Assembly (NCBI RefSeq): GCF_040120695.1
Contig: NZ_JBEEAC010000006.1
Span: 62,001-126,000, forward strand
Origin: Plantactinospora sp040120695
GTDB lineage: Bacteria; Actinomycetota; Actinomycetes; Mycobacteriales; Micromonosporaceae
DNA length: 64,000 nt
Direction: 5' to 3'
Made by a program: the position numbers and the translations under genes. Below the pieces are notes generated by a model. It searched no databases. It was given only the letters and a program-made list of their open reading frames with translations, and was not told the origin of the DNA. Positions 8,607 through 16,503 of this stretch are shown here, in pieces (within the stretch, counting starts at the first letter, position 1; the number at the start of each line of letters is the position of its first letter).

Positions 8607-9484
8607 CCGCTGCCCGGCACGCTCGCCGCCGGGCCCTCGGCGAGGTCGGTGCAGTAGGCGACGGTGGCGTCGTCCGCCGCCACCGCCTGCTGGGCCTCCG
8701 CTTGGCGGACGCGGCGGATGATCGCGGCGGGCCCGCTCGACGCGAGCATCGCCAGCACCTCGGGCCAGCCGGCGAGCCGGAACCGGTCGACGATCCGGCT
8801 GGCGCCGTTGCTGAGCAACACCGCACCGGTCAGTTCGGAGACGGGACAGCTGCCGATGACGGCCTCGGCCGCCGCCCGGGGGTCCTCCTTGGCCACCCAG
8901 TAGCCGCCTGGCCGGTTGCGATTGGCGCGCAGCACGGCGATGCCGTCGCGGCGGACCTGTTCGTACTCGGCACTGCCCTCGACCGCCGCTGCCAGCGCGG
9001 ACCGGTACGGCCGGGCCAGCGTCACCTCCCGGGGATCCGAGACGACGAGCGGGGCCCTCGCTCCGGCGGAGTCGCCGGCTCGGTCGAGGACGAGGAACGA
9101 GTCGCCGAGCACGAGGTGGTCGGCGTGGCCGTCGCGCAGGCGCAGGATCGCCACGCTCGCCCACGGGCTGCGGGGATCAGCGAGATCGCAGCCGGGACCG
9201 TGGGCGTCCGCCACCTGCACGATCGCCTCGGCGAGCAGCGCCGGAACGGGCCGGTTCGTGTCGGATGACAGCAGACCGAGGAGTTCCACCCCCAACCGGC
9301 GGGCGTACCAGGCCGGGCCGTGCCGGCAGACCAGTTCGGCACCGGACACCCCACCGGCACCGTCGACCAGCACGATCGCCGTGGGAACCACGCCGACGAA
9401 GTCCTCGTTTCCGCGACCGGTGCGGGCTGCGGCAGTTGCCATCGTCACCCGCACGTCCCGCCGCCTTCCCGCCGATCCGGGCAT
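8582..9484 (-). CDS. PP2C-like protein phosphatase domain protein
   Basis: The 300-residue protein resembles a divergent PP2C-type Ser/Thr phosphatase. Near the N-terminus RTGRGNEDFVG and AIVLVDGAGG sit where PP2C enzymes have the metal-binding RxxNED...DGMGG segments. Later LVLGDSFLVL and, near the C-terminus, ADDATVAYC (family DDxT) follow. The GxDG region is altered, so activity is uncertain. The ATG at 9484 gives the longest sensible product; a GTG about 30 nt downstream (VRVTMATAAARTG) is an alternative. The last seven codons lie inside the terminator hairpin. A role in regulation or as a small-molecule sensor is inference only. Confidence 0.6.
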   Translation of the reverse strand: MPGSAGRRRDVRVTMATAAARTGRGNEDFVGVVPTAIVLVDGAGGVSGAELVCRHGPAWYARRLGVELLGLLSSDTNRPVPALLAEAIVQVADAHGPGCDLADPRSPWASVAILRLRDGHADHLVLGDSFLVLDRAGDSAGARAPLVVSDPREVTLARPYRSALAAAVEGSAEYEQVRRDGIAVLRANRNRPGGYWVAKEDPRAAAEAVIGSCPVSELTGAVLLSNGASRIVDRFRLAGWPEVLAMLASSGPAAIIRRVRQAEAQQAVAADDATVAYCTDLAEGPAASVPGSGSCAVAAP

Positions 9485-9533
9485 CAACCTTAGAACCCGC
9501 GCCGACGGTGGCACACACGCCGAACCGCGAGCC

Positions 9534-9604
9534 GTCGTGGCCGGGCGCTCCGGCTCCGAGTCGTCGTGGCCGGGCGTACCGACCTGAGTCGTCGTGGCCG
9601 GGCG
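9534..9604. repeat. three-copy short tandem repeat in intergenic DNA
   Basis: GTCGTGGCCGGGCG occurs at 9534, 9563 and 9591, spaced 28-29 nt, within the 265-nt gap between the PP2C-like and SDR genes. The rest of this gap shows no coding signal. Confidence 0.7.
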
Positions 9605-9749
9605 TTCCGGGGCCGGCCACCGCCGGGAGCGGGGGTCGGCGTCGGCCTGGGCCGGTGGGGTGGGCGCGGTGGTGGGTCGGTCGCCTGGACCGCCGGTCGT
9701 CCGACGGTCCAGGCGCGGTTCCGACCCCTCCGCCGGCCGGCGAATCGGA

Positions 9750-10523
9750 TCAGATGCTGAAGCCGCCGTCGACGTCGATCGTCGCGCCCGTGACGTACGA
9801 GCTGGCGGCGCTGGCCACCCAGGCGACCGCCGCCGCGATCTCGGCCGGCTCGGCGTACCGGCCGACGGCGGTGAGACCGCGAACGGTCTCCGCCATGGGG
9901 CTGTCGGCCGGGTTGGCATCGGTGTCGGTCGGGCCGGGGTTGACCAGGTTCGCGGTGATGCCCCGGGGCCCGAGATCACGGCCGAGTCCCTTGGTCAGCC
10001 CGGTCAGTGCGGTCTTGCTCATCGAGTAGAGCGCGAAGCCCGGAAACGGTGCTCGTTCGGCCATGTTGCTGCCGATGGTGATGATCCGTCCACCGTCGAC
10101 CATGTGCCGGGCCGCCGCCTGTGCGGCGAGGAACGGTGCCCGAACGTTCACCGCCACGGTCTGCTCGAACTCGGCGAGCCCCAACTCGGTCACCGGCCCG
10201 ACGATGAACGCCCCGGCATTGTTGACCAGTACGTCGAGCCGGCCGAACTCGCCGGCCGCGCGGTCCACCGCCGAGACGATCGCCTCGGGGTCGGCGCTGT
10301 CCGCCTGGATCGCCAGCCCGCGCCGGCCGATCTCCTTGATCCGGTCCAGCACGACGCCGGCCGCCTCGGCGTCGCGCTGGTAGGTCAGCACCACGTCGGC
10401 GCCCTCCTCGGCCAACCGCACCGCCACCGCCGCACCGATGCCCCGGCTCCCGCCGGTGACGAACGCTACCTTTCCATCCAGAACACGGCTCTTTGCTGAA
10501 ATAACCTCACTCATGTGAACCAT
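9750..10523 (-). CDS. short-chain dehydrogenase/reductase (3-oxoacyl-ACP-reductase-like)
   Basis: The 257-residue classical SDR has the nucleotide-binding TGGSRGIG near residue 23, the NNAG motif, and the catalytic Ser (TIGSNMA) and YxxxK (YSMSK). It ends with the family-typical YVTGATIDVDGGFS. Asp/Arg choices after the second strand suggest NADP(H), but this is weak. The substrate cannot be told. Starts at residue 1 (10523) or residue 4 (10514) are both possible; neither has a strong ribosome site. A repeat tract separates it from the MFS gene upstream. Confidence 0.88.
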   Translation of the reverse strand: MVHMSEVISAKSRVLDGKVAFVTGGSRGIGAAVAVRLAEEGADVVLTYQRDAEAAGVVLDRIKEIGRRGLAIQADSADPEAIVSAVDRAAGEFGRLDVLVNNAGAFIVGPVTELGLAEFEQTVAVNVRAPFLAAQAAARHMVDGGRIITIGSNMAERAPFPGFALYSMSKTALTGLTKGLGRDLGPRGITANLVNPGPTDTDANPADSPMAETVRGLTAVGRYAEPAEIAAAVAWVASAASSYVTGATIDVDGGFSI

Positions 10524-10629
10524 CGTGCGCGAGCGCCGGGCCGCCGTCTGGCGGTGATCGGACGCCTCGTTCGGCGAATCGACGTCGGACAGGTCCGGGC
10601 GCTATGCCCCGATCCCGCCGGCGTGGGCC

Positions 10630-10807
10630 GGGCAAGCACGCCGAGCTCACCTGCGTGCGGACGGCTGGGCACGGCGAGATCACCGGCGTGCGGCCGCCGG
10701 TCGGGCACGCCGAGCTCACCTGTGTGCGGACGGCTGGGCACGCCGAGCTCACCTGTGTGCGGCCGCCGGTCGGGCACGGCGAGATCACCGGTCTGCGGCC
10801 GCAGGTC
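10630..10807. repeat. minisatellite: five 33-36 bp tandem units
   Basis: Units start at 10630, 10667, 10703, 10736 and 10772, each beginning GGGCA and containing GAGCTCACC or GAGATCACC followed by a TGCGG core. Two unit types (33 and 36 nt) alternate in part. The tract lies between the SDR start and the MFS stop and ends 19 nt inside the MFS 3' end. All units are near-identical and contiguous, so this is not a CRISPR array. Confidence 0.85.
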
Positions 10808-12041
10808 GGGTACGGCGGACCCGGCTGTGCAGCAGCAGCGTGCCGGCGGTGAGCAGGGCCAGCGCGACCGTGCCGAGCCCGGAGGCGAACAGCGTGCCGG
10901 CGGCACCGAACGCGGTCACCAGCGGACCACCGAGTGCCGCGCCGAGCGGTGTCGCGGCGGCGGTGACCACGCCCCGGGCGGCCAGCACCGCGGGCAGGTC
11001 CGCCGGGTCGGCCGCGTTCTGGAACAGTGCGAGGCTGAACGCGGGAAACGGCCCGTAGACCAGGCCGCCGAGAGCGAAGCAGGCCAGGGTGAGCCAGACC
11101 GGGGCGGCCAGGCCGAACGGGACCAGCAGCAGGCCCCAGCCGGCGATCACCGCGATGGTCACCGGCCACTGCCGGGCCCGGGTCAGCATCCCGCCGAGCA
11201 GGCCGCCGACGACTGCGCCGACCCCGAACACGGTCCAGTAGCCGCCGAGCAGTCCGGCGGCGGCGCTCAGCTCGTCGGCGACGTACAGCGGAAGGGCCAC
11301 CTCGACCGGGCCGTAGAGGAAGTAGAAGACGGCGGTGACCGCGATCAACCCGATCAGTTCAGGGCGGTGGGCGAGGATCCGGAAGCCCCGGCCGGTCGGT
11401 CGGGCGCCGGACGGCCGGCCGCCGGCGGCCGGTGGACGCAGCCGGGCTGCCTGTACCGCCAGCAGCAGGTAGCTGAGCGCATCGAGGCCGAGCACCAGCG
11501 CCGGGTGGATGGTGGCGACCAGCAGGCCGGCCACCGCCGGGCCGGCCACGAAGGCGGCCTGCTGGCTCGTCCCGACCAGCGCGTTCGCCGGCAGCCGGCG
11601 CTCGGCCGGAAAGATCTCACTGATCAACGTGTACGTCCCCGCGGTGCCCCACGCGGCGAGCAGCGACGAGACCGCGAGCAGGGCGACGTACCGCCCGACG
11701 GTGAGCTGGTCGAGCAGGTGCAGTACGACCACTGCGCCGAGCGCACCGGCCCGGAGTACCGAGTTTGCCAGTACCAGGCGGCGGGCGGCGGCCCGGCTCA
11801 GCCAGCGGGCGAACAGCAGAGCCCCGGCGGCGGCCGGTAACGCGTACGCGGTCACGGCGGCGCCGACGATCAGCCCGGCCTGGTCCGGCGGGGCGAGCCG
11901 CAGCGCGAGCCAGGCGATCGCCACCACGCTCATCCCGTCGCCGAGGTGCGAGACCACCAGCCCGGAGAGCAGCCGGCGGAAGGCCGGTTCGGCGAACGCG
12001 GCCCGATAGGGGGCCGGGACCAGCCGGGCCGGAGGGGGCAT
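10785..12041 (-). CDS. MFS transporter
   Basis: The 418-residue integral membrane protein has about 12 hydrophobic segments. It begins YRAAFAEPAFRRLLSGLVVSHLGDGM, typical of the MFS subgroup that contains macrolide- and drug-efflux-like carriers. Cytoplasmic loops carry Arg-rich motifs between helices 2 and 3 (ARWLSRAAARR) and a proline-rich central loop. The substrate is unknown. It is transcribed away from the second MFS gene; the 220-nt space between them holds two palindromes. Its stop lies at the edge of the minisatellite. Confidence 0.85.
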   Translation of the reverse strand: MPPPARLVPAPYRAAFAEPAFRRLLSGLVVSHLGDGMSVVAIAWLALRLAPPDQAGLIVGAAVTAYALPAAAGALLFARWLSRAAARRLVLANSVLRAGALGAVVVLHLLDQLTVGRYVALLAVSSLLAAWGTAGTYTLISEIFPAERRLPANALVGTSQQAAFVAGPAVAGLLVATIHPALVLGLDALSYLLLAVQAARLRPPAAGGRPSGARPTGRGFRILAHRPELIGLIAVTAVFYFLYGPVEVALPLYVADELSAAAGLLGGYWTVFGVGAVVGGLLGGMLTRARQWPVTIAVIAGWGLLLVPFGLAAPVWLTLACFALGGLVYGPFPAFSLALFQNAADPADLPAVLAARGVVTAAATPLGAALGGPLVTAFGAAGTLFASGLGTVALALLTAGTLLLHSRVRRTRPAAADR

Positions 12042-12133
12042 CCAGGGAATATCTCAGGTGAGGTCTGGTTGAGGTCAACGGCCCTCGGAACGGCCGTCCC
12101 ACCGTCGTCGATCTGGGCTGACGACAGCAGGGG

Positions 12134-12174
12134 GTGAGGCGCCTCACAATACGATACGGAACGGTGCCGTTTCG
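12134..12174. promoter_or_regulatory. candidate operator sites between divergent MFS genes
   Basis: A perfect 14-bp palindrome GTGAGGCGCCTCAC (12134-12147) is followed by CGGAACGGTGCCGTTTCG (12157-12174), an 18-bp inverted repeat with one mismatch. They lie about 90 nt before the DHA2-type pump, and the pump's own TetR gene is just downstream of it. Binding by that TetR is my inference. Confidence 0.5.
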
Positions 12175-12261
12175 GTTCTCGGCTGACTAGTGTCGGTGCG
12201 GTCAAAAACTTCCCCGCGGGCCGAATTCGGCGATCGCGGGGCTTCGGGGGGACATCAAGGC

Positions 12262-13830
12262 ATGGAGTTAACCGAAAACACCGGGCACCCGAGGCGCTGG
12301 GCCATTCTCGGCGTGCTCGTGATCAGCCTGCTGGTGATCGTGCTGGACAACACGGTCCTGAACGTCGCGCTGCGCACCCTGGCCGACCCGGTGCACGGCC
12401 TCGGCGCCAGCCAGGGCGAACTGGAATGGTCGATCAACTCGTACACCCTGGTCTTCGCCGGGCTGCTGTTCACCTTCGGTGTGCTCGGCGACCGGTACGG
12501 ACGCAAGTGGTTCCTGCTCGTCGGCCTGGCGATGTTCGGCCTCGCATCGCTGCTGTCGGCGTACGCGCAGAGTCCGGGGCAACTGATCGGCGCCCGTGCC
12601 CTGATGGGCTTCGGGGCCGCCGCCGTGATGCCGGTGACCCTGTCGATCATCTCGAACGTCTTCGATCCCCGGGAGCGCGGCCGCGCCATCGGGGTCTGGG
12701 CCGGTGCGATCGGTCTCGGCGTGGCGATCGGCCCGGTGCTGGGTGGACTGCTGCTGGAGAACTACTGGTGGGGCTCGGTCTTCCTGATCAACGTGCCGGT
12801 GGTGCTGATCGGGCTGGTCGCGGTGGCGCTGCTGGTGCCCGACTCGCGGGACCCGAGGCCGGGCAGGATCGACGTGATCGGCGTACTGCTCTCGGTGGTC
12901 GGCCTGGTCGCCCTGTCGTACGGGATCATCGACGGTGGCGAGCACGGCTTCGGCCGGCCACTGGTCTGGGCGTCGATCGTCGGCGGGCTGGCCGTGCTCG
13001 CCGCGTTCGTGGCCTGGGAGCGCCGGGTCGAGTTCCCGTCGCTGGACGTACGCCTGTTCCGGGTACCCCGGTTCGCCGCCCCGGTCGCGGTGATCGGCCT
13101 GGTCTTCTTCGCCGCCATGGGCGTGATGTTCTTCAGTGCGTTCTACCTGCAACTCGTCCGTGGCTACAGCCCGCTGGAGACCGGTCTGCTGATGCTGCCG
13201 TTCGCCGTCGCCCAGCTGGTCTTCGCACCGCGCAGCGCCGCCATGGTCAAGCGGTACGGCGGCCGGGCGGTTGCGGTGACCGGGCTGGCCCTCACCTCGG
13301 GGGCGCTGGTGGCGTTCGCCTTCGCCACCGCGACCACCCCGATCTGGATCATCGGGTTGATCTTCTTCGTCCAGGGCGTCGGGATGGCCAACATCATGCC
13401 GCCGGCGACCGAGTCGATCATGTCTGCGCTACCCCGGGAGAAGGCCGGGGTGGGCTCGGCGGTCAGCAACACCGTCCGTCAGGTCGCCGGCGCGCTCGGC
13501 GTCGCGGTGCTCGGCTCGGTGCTCAGCGGGGTCTACCGGGACCAGATCGAGCCGGCGGCCCGTACGCTGCCGGCGCCGGCCCGGGACGCCGCGTCCGAGT
13601 CGGTCTCCGGGGCGTACGCGGTCGCGGAGCGGCTCGGTCCGGCCGGCTCGGCCGTGACCAGCGCCGCCAACGACGCCTTCGTGACGGCCATGCACTGGGC
13701 CAGCGGGCTGTCGGCGGCGATCGCCGCGCTCGGCATCCTGGTGGTGCTCCGCTGGCTGCCCGGCCGCATGGCCGAGGAGCAGTTGCTGCCGCCGGAGCCG
13801 GTGGCCGATCCCGAGTTGGTCGCCGCCTGA
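12262..13830 (+). CDS. DHA2-family (EmrB/QacA-type, 14-TM) MFS drug efflux transporter
   Basis: Proton-driven exporter in the cytoplasmic membrane. The 522-residue protein starts its first helix with ILGVLVISLLVIVLDNTVLNVAL, the DHA2 motif with the conserved membrane Asp. Motif A is present as GVLGDRYGRK, and motif C-like GAIGLGVAIGPVLGG sits in helix 5. About 14 hydrophobic segments can be counted. The ATG at 12262 follows GGGGGACA; an upstream GTG at 12190 would add 24 residues without similarity. A TetR regulator starts 13 nt after its stop, so pump and regulator are probably one transcript. Confidence 0.9.
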   Translation: MELTENTGHPRRWAILGVLVISLLVIVLDNTVLNVALRTLADPVHGLGASQGELEWSINSYTLVFAGLLFTFGVLGDRYGRKWFLLVGLAMFGLASLLSAYAQSPGQLIGARALMGFGAAAVMPVTLSIISNVFDPRERGRAIGVWAGAIGLGVAIGPVLGGLLLENYWWGSVFLINVPVVLIGLVAVALLVPDSRDPRPGRIDVIGVLLSVVGLVALSYGIIDGGEHGFGRPLVWASIVGGLAVLAAFVAWERRVEFPSLDVRLFRVPRFAAPVAVIGLVFFAAMGVMFFSAFYLQLVRGYSPLETGLLMLPFAVAQLVFAPRSAAMVKRYGGRAVAVTGLALTSGALVAFAFATATTPIWIIGLIFFVQGVGMANIMPPATESIMSALPREKAGVGSAVSNTVRQVAGALGVAVLGSVLSGVYRDQIEPAARTLPAPARDAASESVSGAYAVAERLGPAGSAVTSAANDAFVTAMHWASGLSAAIAALGILVVLRWLPGRMAEEQLLPPEPVADPELVAA

Positions 13831-13843
13831 GCGACCGGGGACA

Positions 13844-14452
13844 ATGGGCGACGTGACCGAGACGACGGATGCTCCGCGGGCGCCAGGACGCCCGCGGAGC
13901 ATCCGCGCGGACGAGGCGATCCTGGAGGCCGCGCTCGACCTGCTCGCCGGAGACAGCAGTATCGAGACGCTGTCGATCGAGGCGATCGCCGCTCGGGCCG
14001 GGGTGGGCAAGGCGACCATCTACCGGCGCTGGTCCGGCAAGGAGGCCCTGCTCCAGGACGCCCTGCGCCGGCTGAAGCCGCCGCCACCGCCACCGCCCGG
14101 CCGGTCCGTACGCGAGGACCTGGTCACGCTGGTCGGCAACACCGGGCACAACCCGGACCCCCGGATGCGGCAGATCATGCCCTGCCTGATGCCCGTGATC
14201 AGCCGCAGCCCCGAGCAGTACCGGCTCTACCAGGAGATGGTCGAGCCGCGACGGCGGATGATCCGCGAGGTGCTGCGCCGGGGGATCGACCTCGGCGAGC
14301 TGCGTGCCGACCTCGACGTCGAGCTCACCGTCGCGCTGCTCACCGCGCCGCTGGTGATGCAGCGGCTGCTCCGCGCCCAGCCTGACCTGGACGAGCACGA
14401 CCTGCCGGCGCGGGTCGTCGACGCCGTCATCGCCGGCATCGCCGTCCGCTGA
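13844..14452 (+). CDS. TetR family transcriptional regulator
   Basis: The 202-residue repressor-type protein has an N-terminal TetR helix-turn-helix, with IEAIAARAGVGKATIYRRWSGKEALL at about residues 46-71. A PPPPPPP linker follows, then a helical ligand-binding domain whose C-terminal half resembles the TetR_C 'LMQRLL' type. It most probably controls the MFS pump directly upstream, perhaps through the palindromes at 12134-12174. A perfect 16-bp inverted repeat lies in codons 8-20. Confidence 0.92.
   Translation: MGDVTETTDAPRAPGRPRSIRADEAILEAALDLLAGDSSIETLSIEAIAARAGVGKATIYRRWSGKEALLQDALRRLKPPPPPPPGRSVREDLVTLVGNTGHNPDPRMRQIMPCLMPVISRSPEQYRLYQEMVEPRRRMIREVLRRGIDLGELRADLDVELTVALLTAPLVMQRLLRAQPDLDEHDLPARVVDAVIAGIAVR
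13867..13904. promoter_or_regulatory. perfect 16-bp inverted repeat inside the TetR coding start
   Basis: Arms GGATGCTCCGCGGGCG (13867-13882) and its exact complement (13889-13904) flank a 6-nt loop, 23 nt after the TetR start codon. It could be an mRNA hairpin limiting translation, an attenuator, or an operator. Confidence 0.75.
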
Positions 14453-14481
14453 GCGCGGGTGGCGGCCCCACCGTCCGCCGT

Positions 14482-14521
14482 TGAGCCACGGGTACGACAA
14501 ATGAGCCACGGATACGACAAA
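14482..14521. repeat. two-copy 20-bp direct repeat
   Basis: TGAGCCACGGGTACGACAAA (14482-14501) is followed immediately by a copy with one change (14502-14521). It lies between the converging TetR and PucR-type genes. No hairpin or coding function is seen. Confidence 0.8.
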
Positions 14522-14548
14522 ACCCGGCGAACGTTACTGGACACCGCA

Positions 14549-16486
14549 TCAGCCGTCGGCTGCGGCCGGCCCGGATGAGCTGCGCAGCCGGTGCAGGCGC
14601 AGCGCGAGCTGCACCTCCAGCGCACGCTCCGGCTTCTGCCACTGCGCACCGAGCAGCTGACCGACCCGATCCAGCCGCTGGGTCACGGTGTTGACGTGCA
14701 CGTGCAGCAGCTCCGCCGCCCGGGCGAGGCTGCCACCCACCCCGAAGTACGCCTCCAGCGTCTTCACCAGCGCGGTCCCCCGGCGGGCGTCGTAGTCGAC
14801 CACCGGACCGATGGTGTCGACCAGGAACCGGGCCACCTCCCGCTCGCCACCGGACTCGACCGCGCCGAGCAGCAGCCCGACGAAGCCGAGTTCGGCGCTG
14901 CTGGCCCCCTCGCCGGACCGGCCCAGCGCGCGCAGCGCGGTGAGGCAGCGCTCCGCCTCCCGGGCCGCCCCGGCCAGTGCGGCGGGTCCGGTCGCCGGCC
15001 CGCCCGCTCCGGCGGTGACCGGCCGGCCCAGTGCCCGGGACAGGTCCCGGAGCACGGTCCGGGCCGCCGCACCCGCGTCGCCGCCCGGCAGCATCAGCAC
15101 CGCCCGCCCGTCCCGGCCCGCCGCCAGCCCGCCGTGTGCCAAGGCGTACGTGCTGGCCCAGGAGGTGACCCGCTGCCGCACCGAGGTACTGCCCGTCATC
15201 GCGTCGTCGGCCACCGCCACGAGCACGTGCGGCGCGTCCAGGTCCACGCCGAGCCGGCGGGCCCGGCCGCGCAACGCGGCGACGTCGATCACCGGTCGGG
15301 CGATCAGGTCGTCGAGCAGCTCCCCCCGGACCCGTCCCTCCGCCTCGGCGACCGTCTGCCGGAACAGCAGCAGCAGCGCGGTGACCAGCGCCGCCCGCTC
15401 CAGGATCCGCTGGTCGGCGTCGACCAGTTCCTCCTCCGGGCGGGAGACCAGGGCGCCGAGATTCTCCGTACCGGCGACGACGGCGGCGTACCAGAGGTCG
15501 CCCCGGTGCACGCTGCGCCCCTCGGTGCGCGACGCCACCACCGCCTCGTCCAGCGCCGCCCGGTCGGGCTCGCCGATCTCGCCGACCCGGGCCAGCGTCC
15601 GGCCCTCGGCGTCCAACGCCAGCAGCGCGCCGCCGAGTATCTCGGTCACCGCCGCCGCCACGTCCTCCACCCCGCCGCCGCGCAGCACCAGCGAGGTCAT
15701 CCGGTCGTGCGCGGCGGCGGCCCGCTCCACCGACGCGCTGTGCGCCTGGATCGTCGTGTTCGCCGCCGACAGCTCCGCCAGCGCCGCCCGGGTCTCGGCG
15801 AGCAGCCGTGCCGTGTCGATCGCGACCGCGGCGTGCGCGGCCAGCGAGAGCAGCAGCGACACCTCTTCCCGGGCGAACGGCCGGGCCGATCGGTTCGCGG
15901 CGTAGAGCACCCCGATCACCCGGGAGCCGAGCCGCAGCGGCACCCCGAGGATGGCGACCAGCCCTTCCTCGCGTACCCCGGCGTCGATCTCCCCGGTGTG
16001 GTGGAACCTCGCGTCCCGCGGATAGTTCGCGGTCGCGTACGGGCTGCCGGTCTGCGCCACCAGCCCGCCGAGTCCGGCGCCCATCGGCAGCCGGAGCCCC
16101 TGGAACCGGGCCGAGATCGAACCGTCGGTGACCCGCATGTACGTGTCGCCCCGGTCGTCGTCGACCAGCGTCATGTACGCCACGTCGGTGCCGAGCAGGT
16201 GCCGGGCCCGGCGCACGATCGCCCGCAGCACGTCGTCCGAGTCGCGCAGCCCGGCGAGGTCGCTGGCGGTGTCGTAGAGGCCGGAGAGTTCCGCCTCGCG
16301 GCGCCGCCGCCGTTCCAGCAGCGCCCGTACCCGCAGCGCCACCACCTTCGCCGCCTCTAGTTCGGCGAGCCGTTCGGCGGGAACCCCGGCCGCCCGGGCG
16401 GCCACCAGCGGCCCCTCGAACTCGACCGGAGCGGCCTCCCGGGCCAGCAGCTCCAGAAACTCGATCGGCGAGGACACGGGCTTCAT
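14549..16486 (-). CDS. GAF-domain PucR-type transcriptional regulator
   Basis: The product has 645 residues. Residues about 75-240 form a GAF domain (LLGTDVAYMTLVDDDRGDTY ... GVPLRLGSRVIGVLYAANR). A helical linker and a CdaR/PucR middle region follow. The C-terminus carries the PucR helix-turn-helix (VKTLEAYFGVGGSLARAAELLHVHVNTVTQRL). Such proteins usually activate catabolic genes in response to a small molecule sensed by the N-terminal part. The ATG at 16486 is 17 nt after the stop of the SDR gene, so the two form an operon and the SDR pathway is the likely target. The effector is not known. Confidence 0.88.
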   Translation of the reverse strand: MKPVSSPIEFLELLAREAAPVEFEGPLVAARAAGVPAERLAELEAAKVVALRVRALLERRRRREAELSGLYDTASDLAGLRDSDDVLRAIVRRARHLLGTDVAYMTLVDDDRGDTYMRVTDGSISARFQGLRLPMGAGLGGLVAQTGSPYATANYPRDARFHHTGEIDAGVREEGLVAILGVPLRLGSRVIGVLYAANRSARPFAREEVSLLLSLAAHAAVAIDTARLLAETRAALAELSAANTTIQAHSASVERAAAAHDRMTSLVLRGGGVEDVAAAVTEILGGALLALDAEGRTLARVGEIGEPDRAALDEAVVASRTEGRSVHRGDLWYAAVVAGTENLGALVSRPEEELVDADQRILERAALVTALLLLFRQTVAEAEGRVRGELLDDLIARPVIDVAALRGRARRLGVDLDAPHVLVAVADDAMTGSTSVRQRVTSWASTYALAHGGLAAGRDGRAVLMLPGGDAGAAARTVLRDLSRALGRPVTAGAGGPATGPAALAGAAREAERCLTALRALGRSGEGASSAELGFVGLLLGAVESGGEREVARFLVDTIGPVVDYDARRGTALVKTLEAYFGVGGSLARAAELLHVHVNTVTQRLDRVGQLLGAQWQKPERALEVQLALRLHRLRSSSGPAAADG

Positions 16487-16503
16487 TCTGCGTCGGCGTC
16501 CAC

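Noticed and set aside
10630..10807. Repeat tract as a CRISPR array
   Set aside because: The units are contiguous and near-identical over their whole length; there are no unique spacers and no cas genes nearby.
13867..13904. Terminator of the upstream MFS gene
   Set aside because: It lies inside the TetR coding sequence and has no T run; it would stop transcription of TetR itself, so I list it as a regulatory hairpin of open function.
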